Source: Kribbella sp. NBC_01245 (GTDB lineage Bacteria > Actinomycetota > Actinomycetes > Propionibacteriales > Kribbellaceae). From it: a stretch of DNA of 64,000 nucleotides. How positions within the stretch are numbered: the stretch's first letter is position 1; the number at the start of each line of letters is the position of its first letter. The notes below the pieces were generated by a model. The model was not told the origin of the DNA, ran no database searches, and was given only the letters and a program-made list of their open reading frames with translations. A program made the translations under genes and the position numbers. The stretch lies in contig NZ_CP108487.1 in NCBI RefSeq assembly GCF_036226525.1, forward strand, positions 6,510,001-6,574,000, read 5' to 3'. This document shows positions 17,248 to 25,498 of the stretch, piece by piece.

Positions 17248-17496
17248 GGACTCCTCCTGTCACTGGGGTACTTGCCACGCGCTACCTGGATCGGTGGAAA
17301 CGAGTATGGACTCGATCGCCGGATCTCGCGGGCAGCGCTTGATCCCGATAGGGCGCGCCTGCTTGCTAACAACCGTGCTAACAGGAGCCCGAGATTGATC
17401 TAGACGACCTTGTGCTGATCGACGGATCGACGTCGAATTCGTGCCTGTGAAGCAGCCGGCATAGACGGCCCTGCACTCTGTTCGGACGATTCGTGG

Positions 17497-17536
17497 TGAG
17501 AAGGTCATCGGCTCGATTCCGATAGGCGGCTCCACC
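17497..17536 (+). repeat. Attachment-site repeat 2: 3' end of a tRNA gene
   Basis: This is the second copy of the 40-bp tRNA 3' end, with a C where copy 1 has T in the first position of the T loop. It is preceded by TTCGTGGTGAG, which resembles the anticodon loop and stem of a CGT tRNA, but no complete tRNA can be folded here. It is immediately followed by a strong terminator hairpin, which suggests that ordinary chromosome resumes at 17537. Confidence 0.85.
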
Positions 17537-17564
17537 GCCTGACCAGCGGAAACGCTGGTCAGGC
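17537..17564 (+). terminator. Terminator hairpin at the chromosomal edge of the tRNA site
   Basis: GCCTGACCAGCG (17537-17548) and its exact complement (17553-17564) form a 12-bp stem closed by a GAAA tetraloop. It directly follows the CCA of the tRNA end, the normal place of a tRNA gene terminator. Confidence 0.85.
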
Positions 17565-17650
17565 CCCCATCAGGGTTCTCAATCCGGCCCCGCAGGGCCG
17601 GCTGGCCCATGTCTGTCGCCCTGCTACCAGGCGCTGGATAGGGTGGTTGA

Positions 17651-18310
17651 ATGACAGCCCGGTACAACGGCTTGGCCGACTGGTACGACGAGCGTTTCCG
17701 CGAAGGCGCCGAGGACAACCGGCCGTATCTGCTCGAGCTGCTCGGCCAGGGAACGGGCCGGTGTCTCGACCTCGGCTGCGGCACCGGCTGGAACCTGGCG
17801 ACGATCGAGCAGACCGGTCGTTCGGTGGTCGGGGCGGACCGCTCCAGCGACCAGCTCCGGTTGGCGCGGACCAGGTCGGACGCGCCGCTGGTCGAGCTGG
17901 ACGGCGCCCACCTTCCCTTCCGGGACGGGGCCTTCAGCACTGTCACGACCTTGTGGATCTCCACCGACGTGGACGACTTCGCGGGCACCATCCGGGAGGC
18001 CGTCCGGGTGCTCGAGCCGGGTGGCGTGCTGGTCTCCTACGGGGTTCATCCCTGCTTCAACGGTCCTCATGTGGAGTACCACGAGGACGGGGCCCGGACT
18101 GTCCACACGACCTATCGCGAGTCCGGCCGGCACCAGCCCGCGCCGTACTGGAGCGGCGAGGGAATCCGGGCGAACGTCGGCATGCGGCACCTCCCACTGG
18201 CGGAGTTCCTGACCACGTTCCTCCAAGCGGGCTTGGCGATCGAGCGCGTCATGGAGCCCAGGGAGGACCCTGTCCCGCACGCGCTGGCGGTCAGGACGCG
18301 TCGGCTCTGA
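17651..18310 (+). CDS. Class I SAM-dependent methyltransferase
   Basis: This 219-residue protein has the Rossmann-type methyltransferase core: the SAM loop CLDLGCGTGWNL near residue 38, an acidic end of strand 2 (GADRSSDQL) and a motif-III-like PFRDGAFSTVTTLWISTDVDD. The substrate cannot be read from the sequence. It is the first intact gene after the tRNA attachment site and stands alone; a minor UbiE/COQ5-like relationship is visible only in the shared fold. Confidence 0.85.
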   Translation: MTARYNGLADWYDERFREGAEDNRPYLLELLGQGTGRCLDLGCGTGWNLATIEQTGRSVVGADRSSDQLRLARTRSDAPLVELDGAHLPFRDGAFSTVTTLWISTDVDDFAGTIREAVRVLEPGGVLVSYGVHPCFNGPHVEYHEDGARTVHTTYRESGRHQPAPYWSGEGIRANVGMRHLPLAEFLTTFLQAGLAIERVMEPREDPVPHALAVRTRRL

Positions 18311-18637
18311 GGTGTTCCCAGGTCAGCAAGGAGAGTAGTCGCGGCCCTTGTCCGAGACAGGCGACAGCGGTACGTCGATTGATCCAAAGCGCCGCGGCGA
18401 GGAACAGGTCGGTCCATCAGCCGGGCTCAAGTTCGAGCTGTGTCCCCGTGGTGCCCCCGACGCTCTGAGCCGCGTTCGCGCAAGAGCCGCCTGATGTCTC
18501 GCACGATGTGCCCGGGCGGTGCAATCCGCGCCGTGGCCGCCACTGGCCACGACGAGATCGGTGGCGTCTCCCGCTCCGGCCTGGCTCAGTGCGGCAGACC
18601 TCGCGACACTGGACTCGAAACATTGCGATCGAGCCGG
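18311..18637. other. Gap without a supported gene
   Basis: I find no frame here with good codon use, a ribosome site and a recognisable product. Long open frames exist on both strands, but they are high-GC shadows. Confidence 0.5.
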
Positions 18638-18784
18638 TTAACCCCAGATGCCGCCGCTGTCTCCGAGCGTGATGGTGTCCTTCTGCTTCCGGCACCGTTC
18701 GCATTCCAGGTAATGCGCGCCGCCCTCAGGGTTGCGCTTGTTGACCCACCGGTGAACGCCGATCCTGCAAAGAAGTCTCCCCAT
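18638..18784 (-). CDS. Short zinc-ribbon-like protein
   Basis: A 48-residue protein begins at the ATG at 18784 (a longer frame to 19006 has an improbable Pro/Gly/Arg-rich extension). It has the pattern CRIGVHRW, a basic loop, then YLECERCRKQKD, which gives one Cys and one His followed by a CxxC pair, a probable single metal site. Short proteins of this type are common in actinomycetes and have no assigned function. The ribosome site is weak. Confidence 0.6.
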   Translation of the reverse strand: MGRLLCRIGVHRWVNKRNPEGGAHYLECERCRKQKDTITLGDSGGIWG

Positions 18785-19266
18785 GATCAGATCGTCGTCT
18801 GCCAACGGACCCAGCACAACGGCGAGCGATGAGTGAGCGATTACGAGTGGCCAGCCGGGCAAATGGGTCACCGGGCGGGCACCGGGCCACGCCTGGGAAA
18901 GGCCCCCGAGCGAGCCGCCGACCGATCTTCCAAACGGGCTACGCCCGGGGGAGTGGCGCCCCAGGTGCCCCGGAACAGCCGTCAATGACCCGCGACCAGT
19001 GAGCATGTTCGCTGCTCAGGGATTCGCGCCGCTCGCCGGAAGCGCGACGGCGGGTCGCAGGCTGTTGTTGCTGCGCTGGACATGCAGTTTCGGCGGCTCA
19101 GTGTCGCTGAGCGCGAGAAGATTGCCGATCGCCGAGCTGAGCTTCAGGCGATCTTGGACAAGGGTGGCCGCAGCTGAGGGGCCGGCAAGACGAACTGGTT
19201 GAGGTGCACGACCTCAAAACTCGAGCACCGTAGGTACACGAACATCACCGATGAGGAGCTGACCGT

Positions 19267-19380
19267 ATGCCGAGCGGCCGGAACCTTCGCAACACCCGCT
19301 TCTGGATGCTCCTGGACCAGCTACTCACGCAGCCGACCGTAGTCGCGGCCCACGTCGCTAGCGAGGCCCTACGCGCGTAA
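19267..19380 (+). CDS. Possible 37-residue small protein
   Basis: An ATG with a GAGGAG ribosome site 8 nt upstream opens a 37-residue frame with a basic start and a hydrophobic-rich end (FWMLLDQLLTQPTVVAAHVA). It could be a real small protein or a relic. No homologue is recognised, and only the ribosome site and length support it. Confidence 0.3.
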   Translation: MPSGRNLRNTRFWMLLDQLLTQPTVVAAHVASEALRA

Positions 19381-19435
19381 GGGTGCTGCCCGGTTCGCGG
19401 GAGCCGCTCAGGCGAACCCGCAACCCGTCCATGGC

Positions 19436-19493
19436 AACTCCCGGCCTATCGACTCCCGTCCCTGCCAGTTCACGGGAGTTGCATTAGATGCAG
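19436..19493 (+). repeat. Left copy of a direct repeat flanking the GNAT gene
   Basis: The segment around ACTCCCGTCCCTGCC, ending GATGCAGG, is similar to 20162-20223 in the same orientation and order. The left copy also forms CTCCCGT/ACGGGAG. The two copies bracket the acetyltransferase gene and little else. Confidence 0.55.
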
Positions 19494-19544
19494 GCACTCG
19501 CGGCTCGGTGGTTTGAGACCGTTTGCGCAGGTCACGACCGCTTT

Positions 19545-20054
19545 CTACAGGTCCAGCAAGTAGAGGCTGAACCTCGTCGGCGTTCCGTCCGGGTGAGTGT
19601 CTCGATTGGATGGAAAGTCCCGGACGTATCTGAACCCGGCCTTCTGCGCCACGCGGACCGACGCCGAGTTCTCCGGCTCTACACGGATGGCGGCGCGCGT
19701 CCCGATTTTGCCGGTTCGAAGGACGTCGCAGATGAGCCGGACGGCCTCGACCGCGACGCCTTGGCCGCGAGCCCACGGGTGGACCGCGTAGGCCAGGGCC
19801 ACATCGTCGGGGTCGAGTCCGTCATCGAGATCAGGGGTGTAGTCGATGTATCCGCCAAGTTGCCCGGACTTCCAGATCCCGAACCCGCGCTTGCCAACTC
19901 CCGCGTCGGCATTTCCTGCGAGCCACTCGAAGTATTCGATGGTCCCTTCGACGTCGCCGTAGCCCCCGGTCAGCCAGCGAACGGTCAGTTCGTCTTCCCC
20001 TGCACAGTGCGCTTCGGCGTCCGCCGCAGTTAGGGGCCTGAGTTCGATCGTCAC
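19545..20054 (-). CDS. GNAT-family N-acetyltransferase
   Basis: This 169-residue protein has the GNAT layout. It begins LRPLTAADAEAH, and the acetyl-CoA region VALAYAVHPWARGQGVAVEA (about residues 85-104) carries the R/Q-x-x-G-x-G/A pattern, here RGQGVA. It closes with VEPENSASVRVAQKAGF, a typical motif-B helix. Related proteins acetylate aminoglycosides, ribosomal proteins or small amines; the substrate cannot be told. The gene stands alone between two copies of a direct repeat, which hints that it may be a mobile cassette. Confidence 0.85.
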   Translation of the reverse strand: MTIELRPLTAADAEAHCAGEDELTVRWLTGGYGDVEGTIEYFEWLAGNADAGVGKRGFGIWKSGQLGGYIDYTPDLDDGLDPDDVALAYAVHPWARGQGVAVEAVRLICDVLRTGKIGTRAAIRVEPENSASVRVAQKAGFRYVRDFPSNRDTHPDGTPTRFSLYLLDL

Positions 20055-20161
20055 GCGGCAGACCGTATGTCGCGCAAATCGGCACGTCCACCGGCTTGTA
20101 CGCGAGCTTGTACGCCAGCAAGACGCACTCTCATGCCGCGATCAGGGCGCCGCGCACCCGA

Positions 20162-20223
20162 CTACTCCCGGCTCGTCAACTCCCGTCCCTGCCGGTTAAC
20201 CCACGGGTTGTACTGATGCAGGG
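20162..20223 (+). repeat. Right copy of a direct repeat flanking the GNAT gene
   Basis: It shares ACTCCCGTCCCTGCC and GATGCAGG with 19436-19493, with small length differences between. The remaining gap up to the DinB gene at 20282 holds no other gene. Confidence 0.55.
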
Positions 20224-20281
20224 CCCGAAACTTTAGTGTTAAACGTTGGTGCGGGAGGGGCGGGTGGAGGAGACTGCTTCG

Positions 20282-21037
20282 ATGGCTGCTGAGTACGTCC
20301 AGAGTGACCAGTTCCGTGATGCCCGCATTCACCTGTGTGAGCTTGCCGGCCTCGAGATCCGCGATTGCGAGGTCAGCGGTCTGAAGATCGTCGACTGTTA
20401 TGGGGGCGACGTTTACATCGGCGGCGCCTTCGAGCGACTCGTCGTCAACGACGTCGACGTGACGGCCTATGTCGAGTCCGAGCTCGACCGGCAGCACCCC
20501 GCGCGGGTGCTGGCGCGTGAGGCCGCGTCCCCCGACGACTACCGGGCTGCTTGGGATGCCATCGAGACGCTGTGGGAGGTGACGCTCGACCGGGCCAGGC
20601 TGTTGCCCGAGGCCAAGCTGTACGAGCAGGTCAACGGCGAGTGGTCGTTGGTCGAGACCCAGCGGCACCTGTTGTTCGCCAGCGATGCTTGGCTCGGCTC
20701 TGCCGTGCTGGAGGAGGAAGCGCCGTATCACCCGTTGGGCTTCCCTGCCGGCGGGATGCCGCCCGAGGCGGCGGCGAAGCTCGGGCTCACCCTCGATGCC
20801 ACCCCGACGCTTGACGAGGTGCTCGCGCTGCGGCTCGCCCGCATGGCCACGATGCGGCGTGTCGTCGACGGGCTCACCGAGGCCGAGCTCGATCGGGTAT
20901 GCGGTCGCAAGCCGGCGGACCCGTATCCCGATCAGGAGTACGTCGTACGCCGCTGTCTCAAGGTGGTGCTGAAGGAAGAGGCCGAGCACCACCGTTATGC
21001 GGTGCGCGACCTCGCCGTACTCGAGGCCGGCGCCTGA
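20282..21037 (+). CDS. DinB/mycothiol-type protein with N-terminal beta-helix-like segment
   Basis: The ATG at 20282 has a GGAGGAG ribosome site 9 nt upstream and gives 251 residues; an in-frame start 36 nt earlier lacks one. Residues of about 8-50 repeat the pattern of pentapeptide/beta-helix proteins (FRDARIHLCELAGLEIRDCE). Residues 85-245 form a four-helix DinB-like domain, with the metal-ligand region WSLVETQRHLLFASD and a late EEAEHHRYAVRDL. DinB-fold enzymes in actinomycetes often act with mycothiol. The reaction is unknown. Confidence 0.8.
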   Translation: MAAEYVQSDQFRDARIHLCELAGLEIRDCEVSGLKIVDCYGGDVYIGGAFERLVVNDVDVTAYVESELDRQHPARVLAREAASPDDYRAAWDAIETLWEVTLDRARLLPEAKLYEQVNGEWSLVETQRHLLFASDAWLGSAVLEEEAPYHPLGFPAGGMPPEAAAKLGLTLDATPTLDEVLALRLARMATMRRVVDGLTEAELDRVCGRKPADPYPDQEYVVRRCLKVVLKEEAEHHRYAVRDLAVLEAGA

Positions 21038-21072
21038 AGCGAATCGTCTGCCAACCGCGGCCGGGTGGGACC

Positions 21073-21375
21073 ATGGCGTCCATGGAAAGAGCGCCGGTTT
21101 TCAATGCGGTCCGGCCATTAGGCGACGGCCCGTACAGCTGTCCTTGTTGTGGTTATCTGACCCTGGCTGAACGGGGTGGATACGAGATCTGTTCGGTGTG
21201 CTTTTGGGAGGACGACGGCCAGGACACGCACGACGCCGACGTTGTCCGTGGTGGGCCGAACGGGAAGCTGAGCCTGGCGCATGCGCGCAACAACTTCGCG
21301 AGGTTCGGAGCTTCCTCGGAGAGGCGGGTTGCCAACGTTCGCCCGGCTCGAGATGAGGAACATCCCCTGAAATGA
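21073..21375 (+). CDS. CPCC-family cysteine-rich protein
   Basis: This 100-residue protein contains YSCPCCGYLTL followed by YEICSVCFWEDD, the signature of the CPCC family, with four or five Cys that probably bind zinc. The rest is polar, with DADVVRGGPNGKLSLAHAR typical of the family. Its function is unknown; such genes are often found near toxin-immunity loci, but nothing here supports that. It begins 35 nt after the DinB gene and may be co-transcribed. Confidence 0.85.
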   Translation: MASMERAPVFNAVRPLGDGPYSCPCCGYLTLAERGGYEICSVCFWEDDGQDTHDADVVRGGPNGKLSLAHARNNFARFGASSERRVANVRPARDEEHPLK

Positions 21376-21481
21376 GCGAAGCCCGGATGGTCGTCGCCAT
21401 CCGTGCGACATGCTGGTCGGCCCGGCTAGAAGGCGTCCAGGTCGTCCGGAAGCCGGTCGTTGTAGACCGATGGTTCCGGCC

Positions 21482-21841
21482 TCAGGTGCTGACGCGTGCG
21501 GCAACGGCCAGGAGACCGATCAGCGCCACCAGTGCGGCCGCAATCTTCTCGCCAGTGGGGATTGGCCCGTCGTCCGGCCAGTAGGTCTTGCCCTCGTCCC
21601 AGTTGAAGTTGACGCCGTCCGAGGTGGCCAGCCAACAGGATAGCGAGGCGATGACTCCGACCATCAGGCCGACGGCGAGTGCCATCTCGGGCGGCTGACC
21701 GGTCGTGGCGATCACCAGCGCGCCAAGCCAACCGGCCGCGGATGTGACGACGAATCGGCGGCGGATCCGCGCCCTCGCACGTACGAGGCCGACGACCAAC
21801 GGCCAGGCGACGTACGAACTGATCAGGAGTAGACGGGACAC
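21482..21841 (-). CDS. Small integral membrane protein
   Basis: This 119-residue protein starts at a GTG and has four hydrophobic stretches: around residues 3-20, 31-47, 52-70 and 100-117. A short soluble loop with WDEGKTYWPDDG lies before the last. No family is recognised and the ribosome site is weak, so the start is uncertain. Confidence 0.55.
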   Translation of the reverse strand: MSRLLLISSYVAWPLVVGLVRARARIRRRFVVTSAAGWLGALVIATTGQPPEMALAVGLMVGVIASLSCWLATSDGVNFNWDEGKTYWPDDGPIPTGEKIAAALVALIGLLAVAARVST

Positions 21842-21981
21842 GCGCCTGATTCAAGCACCAGCTTTGGCCCGGAGGTGCTGACCCGTAGTCGTCGGTGTCG
21901 AACATCGCCTGGTGGCGGGCGCGCCCGATGTGCTGGCGGGGGCTGACGCGAACCCCTAGCACTACTTGCCCCGATGGCCGG

Positions 21982-22437
21982 CTACTCGAGTTGTTCGGTG
22001 AGGGTGCGGATGGCTTTGAGGTATTGGGTGCGGGCGAAGGTGAAGGGGCCGAGGTGGCCGTAGTCGCGCTTCGGGCGGTTTGGTTGGGCGAAGTCGCGCC
22101 AGGTCACCAGGTCGTTGTCGAGGACAACTTGTGCCAGGAATGGCCAGCAGCCGACTTCGCCGCAGTCGCAGCCGAGGAGGGCGATCGTGCCCGGCTTGTC
22201 GCCGAATGCGTATCCGGGTTCTCCGGTCAGGTATTCGGTCAGGTCGCCGTAGTTGAAGTGGTCGAGTACCAGGCCGGCGTATTGCCCGGCCACGTCGAAG
22301 CGCGCGGCTCGCTCGTACGTCGAGACGAGGTCCAGCAGGCGTACACCGTCGACGTATGGGACCAGTTCGTGTCCGCCGTGCTCGTCCCACGGCTCAACCT
22401 GGAAGCTCACTCGGCGTACTGCTGGTCGATCGGCCAC
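21982..22437 (-). CDS. Conserved hypothetical protein
   Basis: This 151-residue protein starts at a GTG, lies 9 nt after the methyltransferase stop and is likely co-transcribed with it. It has no signal peptide or membrane segment. A LLGCDCGEVGCWPF stretch carries three Cys in a small loop that might bind metal, followed by VTWRDFAQPNRPKRDY. I have seen similar actinomycete proteins without assigned function. Confidence 0.7.
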   Translation of the reverse strand: MADRPAVRRVSFQVEPWDEHGGHELVPYVDGVRLLDLVSTYERAARFDVAGQYAGLVLDHFNYGDLTEYLTGEPGYAFGDKPGTIALLGCDCGEVGCWPFLAQVVLDNDLVTWRDFAQPNRPKRDYGHLGPFTFARTQYLKAIRTLTEQLE

Positions 22438-22446
22438 GCGAACACA

Positions 22447-23205
22447 CTATGCAAGAGCGGTGGTGGTCCAGGCGGTGGCGTGGATGGTGAAGGGGGCGGT
22501 GGGGAGGCGTTCGGCGCAGCGGGTGCGGACGGCTTCGCGGTGGGCGGGGGTGAGTTTGGCGGTGTAGGCGCCGGCCGGGCCTACGCCGAGGGTGTAGGGC
22601 TCCCACCACTCGTCGAAGGACTCGTACCGGACTCCGACCGAGAGCGTGGTGGAGTTGACGTTCTGCAGGCCTGCGGAGGTGAAGAGTTCGGCGAGGTGGC
22701 CGGATCGTGCGCCGGCCAGGTCGGACTCGTCTTGGACGATTGAGGAGACGTCGTGGGCGGCTAGCCAGAACGGGCTCAGGGGGCCGCGGTCGCCGGCGTG
22801 GTCCCAGACGCAGGCCGCGACGGTGCCGCCGGAGCGGGTTACGCGGGCCATTTCCCGCAGGCCGGCGACGGGATCGGACATGAAGTGGACGACGAGTTGG
22901 GCCAGCGTGACGTCGAACGAGTCCTCGGCGAACGGGAGGTCCTCGGCCGTGCCGGAGTGGACGTCGACCTCGGGGAAGCGGTCGCGAAGTGCGGCGATGA
23001 ACGGCGCCGACGGGTCGATGGCGGAGACGGCCTCCGGGCCGAGGCGGTCGACCAGTTGCGCGGTCAAGGCGCCCGGGCCGCAGCCGACGTCGAGCGCGCG
23101 CTGACCCGCCTGGAGGTTGGCGAGCTCCGCGAACTGGACCGCGAGGGGCTCGGAATAGCGGCCCATGAACCGTGCGTAGGCATCCGCGCTGACATTGAAA
23201 CTCAC
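22447..23205 (-). CDS. SAM-dependent methyltransferase
   Basis: The GTG at 23205 gives 252 residues, matching the usual start of the family just before the SADAYARFMGRYSEPL segment; a longer frame to 23553 is not supported. The SAM loop is ALDVGCGPGALT near residue 38, then the acidic SAIDPSAPFI and a motif II-III region SFDVTLAQLVVHFM. The substrate is unknown, but the layout is close to UbiE/Tam-like small-molecule methyltransferases. It shares an operon with the hypothetical gene at 21982. Confidence 0.85.
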   Translation of the reverse strand: MSFNVSADAYARFMGRYSEPLAVQFAELANLQAGQRALDVGCGPGALTAQLVDRLGPEAVSAIDPSAPFIAALRDRFPEVDVHSGTAEDLPFAEDSFDVTLAQLVVHFMSDPVAGLREMARVTRSGGTVAACVWDHAGDRGPLSPFWLAAHDVSSIVQDESDLAGARSGHLAELFTSAGLQNVNSTTLSVGVRYESFDEWWEPYTLGVGPAGAYTAKLTPAHREAVRTRCAERLPTAPFTIHATAWTTTALA

Positions 23206-23334
23206 CTTCGGAAGGTAGCCCGCGAGCGGTGCTTCGTCTATGCGGACAGGCCGGGGCCGAGGTCTCGCAGACTGTCGGTGGCCAGGTCTAGTGTGCGAAT
23301 CACCGACCATTTTCAGTGCGCAAAGGAGCGTCCG

Positions 23335-23766
23335 ATGGCCTCGCGACTCAATCCCTACATCAGCTTCACCGACAACGCCCGGCAGGCGATGGAGTTCTAC
23401 CAGAGTGTTCTGGGCGGGAATCTCACGCTCAACACGTTCGGCGAGTACGGCATGGCCGGGACGCCCCAAGAGAACAACATCATGCACGGCCTGCTCGAGA
23501 CGGACAGTGGCTTCGCCCTGATGGCCGCCGATACGCCGCCGGGGATGGAGCACAACCCGGGCTCGAACATCGCGATCAGCCTGAGTGGTGACGACGGTGA
23601 CGAGCTGCGTGGTTATTGGGAGAAGCTGTCGTCCGAGGGAACCGTGAGCGTGCCGCTGGAGAAGCAGATGTGGGGCGACGAGTTCGGCATGTGCGTGGAC
23701 CAGTTCGGCATCGGCTGGATGATCAACATCGCGGGCGAGCAGGGAGGCCAGGGAGGGGAGGGCTGA
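23335..23766 (+). CDS. VOC-superfamily PhnB-like protein
   Basis: The ATG at 23335 follows an AAAGGAG ribosome site and gives 143 residues. It has the VOC fold typical of PhnB/DUF3827-like proteins: LNPYISFTDNARQAMEFYQS, then FGEYGMAG, and a C-terminal WGDEFGMCVDQFGIGWMIN. PhnB-like proteins resemble glyoxalase and bleomycin-resistance proteins but mostly have no known substrate. It overlaps the next gene, an alpha/beta hydrolase, by 4 nt. Confidence 0.88.
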   Translation: MASRLNPYISFTDNARQAMEFYQSVLGGNLTLNTFGEYGMAGTPQENNIMHGLLETDSGFALMAADTPPGMEHNPGSNIAISLSGDDGDELRGYWEKLSSEGTVSVPLEKQMWGDEFGMCVDQFGIGWMINIAGEQGGQGGEG

Positions 23767-24653
23767 CTCAGCTCACCCTGCCGGACGGGCGAAAAGTCCA
23801 GTATTGGCAGGGCGGGGATCCACGCGGGCGCGCGGTGTTCTTCCTGCACGGCTGTCCGGATACTCGCCGAGCCGCCTTCGCGGGTGAGGCCGCCGCGCGG
23901 CGACTGGGCGTGCGCCTGATCGCGGTCAATCGGCCGGGCTATGGGAGCTCCGACGCGTACGACGTCCCAGCGCTAGACGAGCTGGGCCATCGGTTCGCGG
24001 CGGACGACCTGGTCGCCGTAGCGGACGCGTTCGGCGTGGGGGAGTTCGGTCTGCTCGGGATGTCCGTCGGCGGGCCGTACGCCTTGGCCTGCGCGGCGCG
24101 CCATCCCGAACGGGTCCGGGCGGTCGCGGTCGTCGCAGCACCGGGGATGGCGCCTGTGATGGATCCGCCATGCCATCGCGACGACCTTTCCCCGGAGCAG
24201 CGGGACTTCTTCGCCACGCTCGCGGGCGGGTCCGTCGCGGCGAACATGGCCCTGATGCGGCCGGACTTCGAGCAGTACGTCGCCCGCTTGCGTCCGACCG
24301 ACGACGATGACGAGGCCCTCGCCAAGCGGTTCCTCGAAGGCCTGCCCCCGAGGGATGCGCGCCTGCTGGCCGAGCTGCCGCCAAAAGCCATTGCCGAGTC
24401 GGCTCGCGAGGCGCTTGCGAACACGGACGGCTATCTCTGGGACGCGGCGATCACCTTTCGCCACTGGGACTTCCGGCCGGAGGACGTCGCCCGCCCGGTT
24501 GCCCTTTGGTACGGCGAGTACGACGCGAATGCGCCGCCGCGTAATGGCCGGTGGTTCGCGGACCACCTCGCCGACGCGACCCTCGTCGTACGGCCGACGG
24601 CGCACCTGGGCACTTTGCTCGAACACTGGGAGGAGGTCCTTGCCGCGACGTAG
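23763..24653 (+). CDS. Alpha/beta hydrolase
   Basis: The fold is clear: oxyanion HGCPDTR, nucleophile GMSVGGPYAL with Ser in the elbow, an acid in WYGEYDANAP, and a late His in PTAHLGTL. The best coupled start is an unusual CTG at 23763 that overlaps the TGA of the VOC gene and follows GGGAGGGGAGG; no ATG, GTG or TTG lies close by in frame, so the N terminus is uncertain. From the CTG the protein has 296 residues. The substrate is unknown. Confidence 0.75.
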   Translation: MTQLTLPDGRKVQYWQGGDPRGRAVFFLHGCPDTRRAAFAGEAAARRLGVRLIAVNRPGYGSSDAYDVPALDELGHRFAADDLVAVADAFGVGEFGLLGMSVGGPYALACAARHPERVRAVAVVAAPGMAPVMDPPCHRDDLSPEQRDFFATLAGGSVAANMALMRPDFEQYVARLRPTDDDDEALAKRFLEGLPPRDARLLAELPPKAIAESAREALANTDGYLWDAAITFRHWDFRPEDVARPVALWYGEYDANAPPRNGRWFADHLADATLVVRPTAHLGTLLEHWEEVLAAT

Positions 24654-24663
24654 GTTGTTCGGC

Positions 24664-25434
24664 ATGACGTTGCTCGCGCCGTTCTACTCGCTGTACGTCC
24701 GTCGCCTTCGGGCCCGGCTCGACGGCCGGCCGATACCGGCGCATGTCGGCATCGTGATGGACGGCAATCGGCGCTGGGCCCGCGGTCAGGGGCACGCGAA
24801 CCCGAGTGTCGGACATCGGTACGGCGCGGAGCACGTCGAGAAGATGCTGGGCTGGTGCGAGTCGGTCGGGGTGCGCCACGTGACGACCTTCGTCTGCTCC
24901 ACCGAGAACCTGGTCAAACGCGGCGATGCCGAGGTCGCGTACCTGATGCGCGTGACCGAGGAGGTGGTCGCGAGTCGCCTCAGCCAACCCGGCGGGCGGT
25001 GGCAGCTGCACATCGCGGGCATGCTCGATCTGCTGCCGGACAGTACGGCGCGGGCGCTGAAGGAGGCGGTCGAGGCGACCAAGGACTGTACGACCGGCAA
25101 CCACCTCAACCTGGCGATCGGATACGGCGGGCGGCAGGAAGTGGTGGAGGCCGTTCGGTCGTTGCTGGAGACCGAGGCGGCCGCGGGCAAGGGCCTCGCC
25201 GACCTCGCCGGAAGCGTGACGATGGACGACATCAAGCGTCATCTCTACACGGCCGGGCAGCCCGATCCCGAGCTGATCATCCGCACGAGTGGTGAGCTGC
25301 GGATGTCCAACTTCCTGCTCTGGCAAAGCACCCGGTCTGAGCTGTATTTCTGCGACGCCTACTGGCCGGCGTTCCGCGAGGTCGACTTCCTCCGCGCGCT
25401 CCGCTCGTACGCCGATCGCACCCAACGCGCCTGA
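24664..25434 (+). CDS. Short-chain cis-prenyltransferase (UppS family)
   Basis: The 256-residue protein carries the UppS-family blocks: IVMDGNRRWARGQG (pyrophosphate-binding Asp and Arg), FVCSTENL, HLNLAIGYGGRQE, and RTSGELRMSNFLLWQS. It is most like the mycobacterial (2Z,6E)-farnesyl diphosphate synthase Rv1086 in its ends and length, so its likely product is Z,E-farnesyl diphosphate for decaprenyl-phosphate. It acts at the cytoplasmic face of the membrane. It begins 10 nt after the hydrolase gene. Confidence 0.9.
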   Translation: MTLLAPFYSLYVRRLRARLDGRPIPAHVGIVMDGNRRWARGQGHANPSVGHRYGAEHVEKMLGWCESVGVRHVTTFVCSTENLVKRGDAEVAYLMRVTEEVVASRLSQPGGRWQLHIAGMLDLLPDSTARALKEAVEATKDCTTGNHLNLAIGYGGRQEVVEAVRSLLETEAAAGKGLADLAGSVTMDDIKRHLYTAGQPDPELIIRTSGELRMSNFLLWQSTRSELYFCDAYWPAFREVDFLRALRSYADRTQRA

Positions 25435-25498
25435 TCGTAGGGACCGATGACCTGCTGGACGTTTACGGTCTGTCGGTGCGAATTGTGGGGGCAGAGGC

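Larger units (their letters stand above)
16499..17536. mobile_element. Remnant of a second element in the same tRNA site
   Basis: This kilobase is bounded by the two tRNA-end repeats and holds a C-terminal integrase fragment, a small membrane protein gene and about 250 bp (17248-17496) in which I see no gene. It looks like what is left of an earlier insertion after deletion of most of its content. Confidence 0.6.
18785..19544. other. Gap with gene debris and a small hairpin
   Basis: No full-length gene is supported. A short frame at 19082-19177 on the plus strand encodes 31 residues ending LQAILDKGGRS and reads back, without a start codon, to about 19010, so it may be the tail of a lost gene. 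TTGAGGT (19199-19205) and ACCTCAA (19211-19217) form a small hairpin just after it. The location, 1.5 kb from a tRNA insertion site, fits relics of past insertions. Confidence 0.45.

Noticed and set aside
16440..17540. Complete tRNA genes at the two attachment repeats
   Set aside because: Only the T-arm, the acceptor 3' half and CCA are present; no D-arm or matching 5' acceptor strand (GCCGCCT) precedes either copy.
18999..19202. 67-residue plus-strand frame
   Set aside because: Poor composition and no ribosome site; another frame over the same DNA (ending at 19177) looks more like true coding debris.
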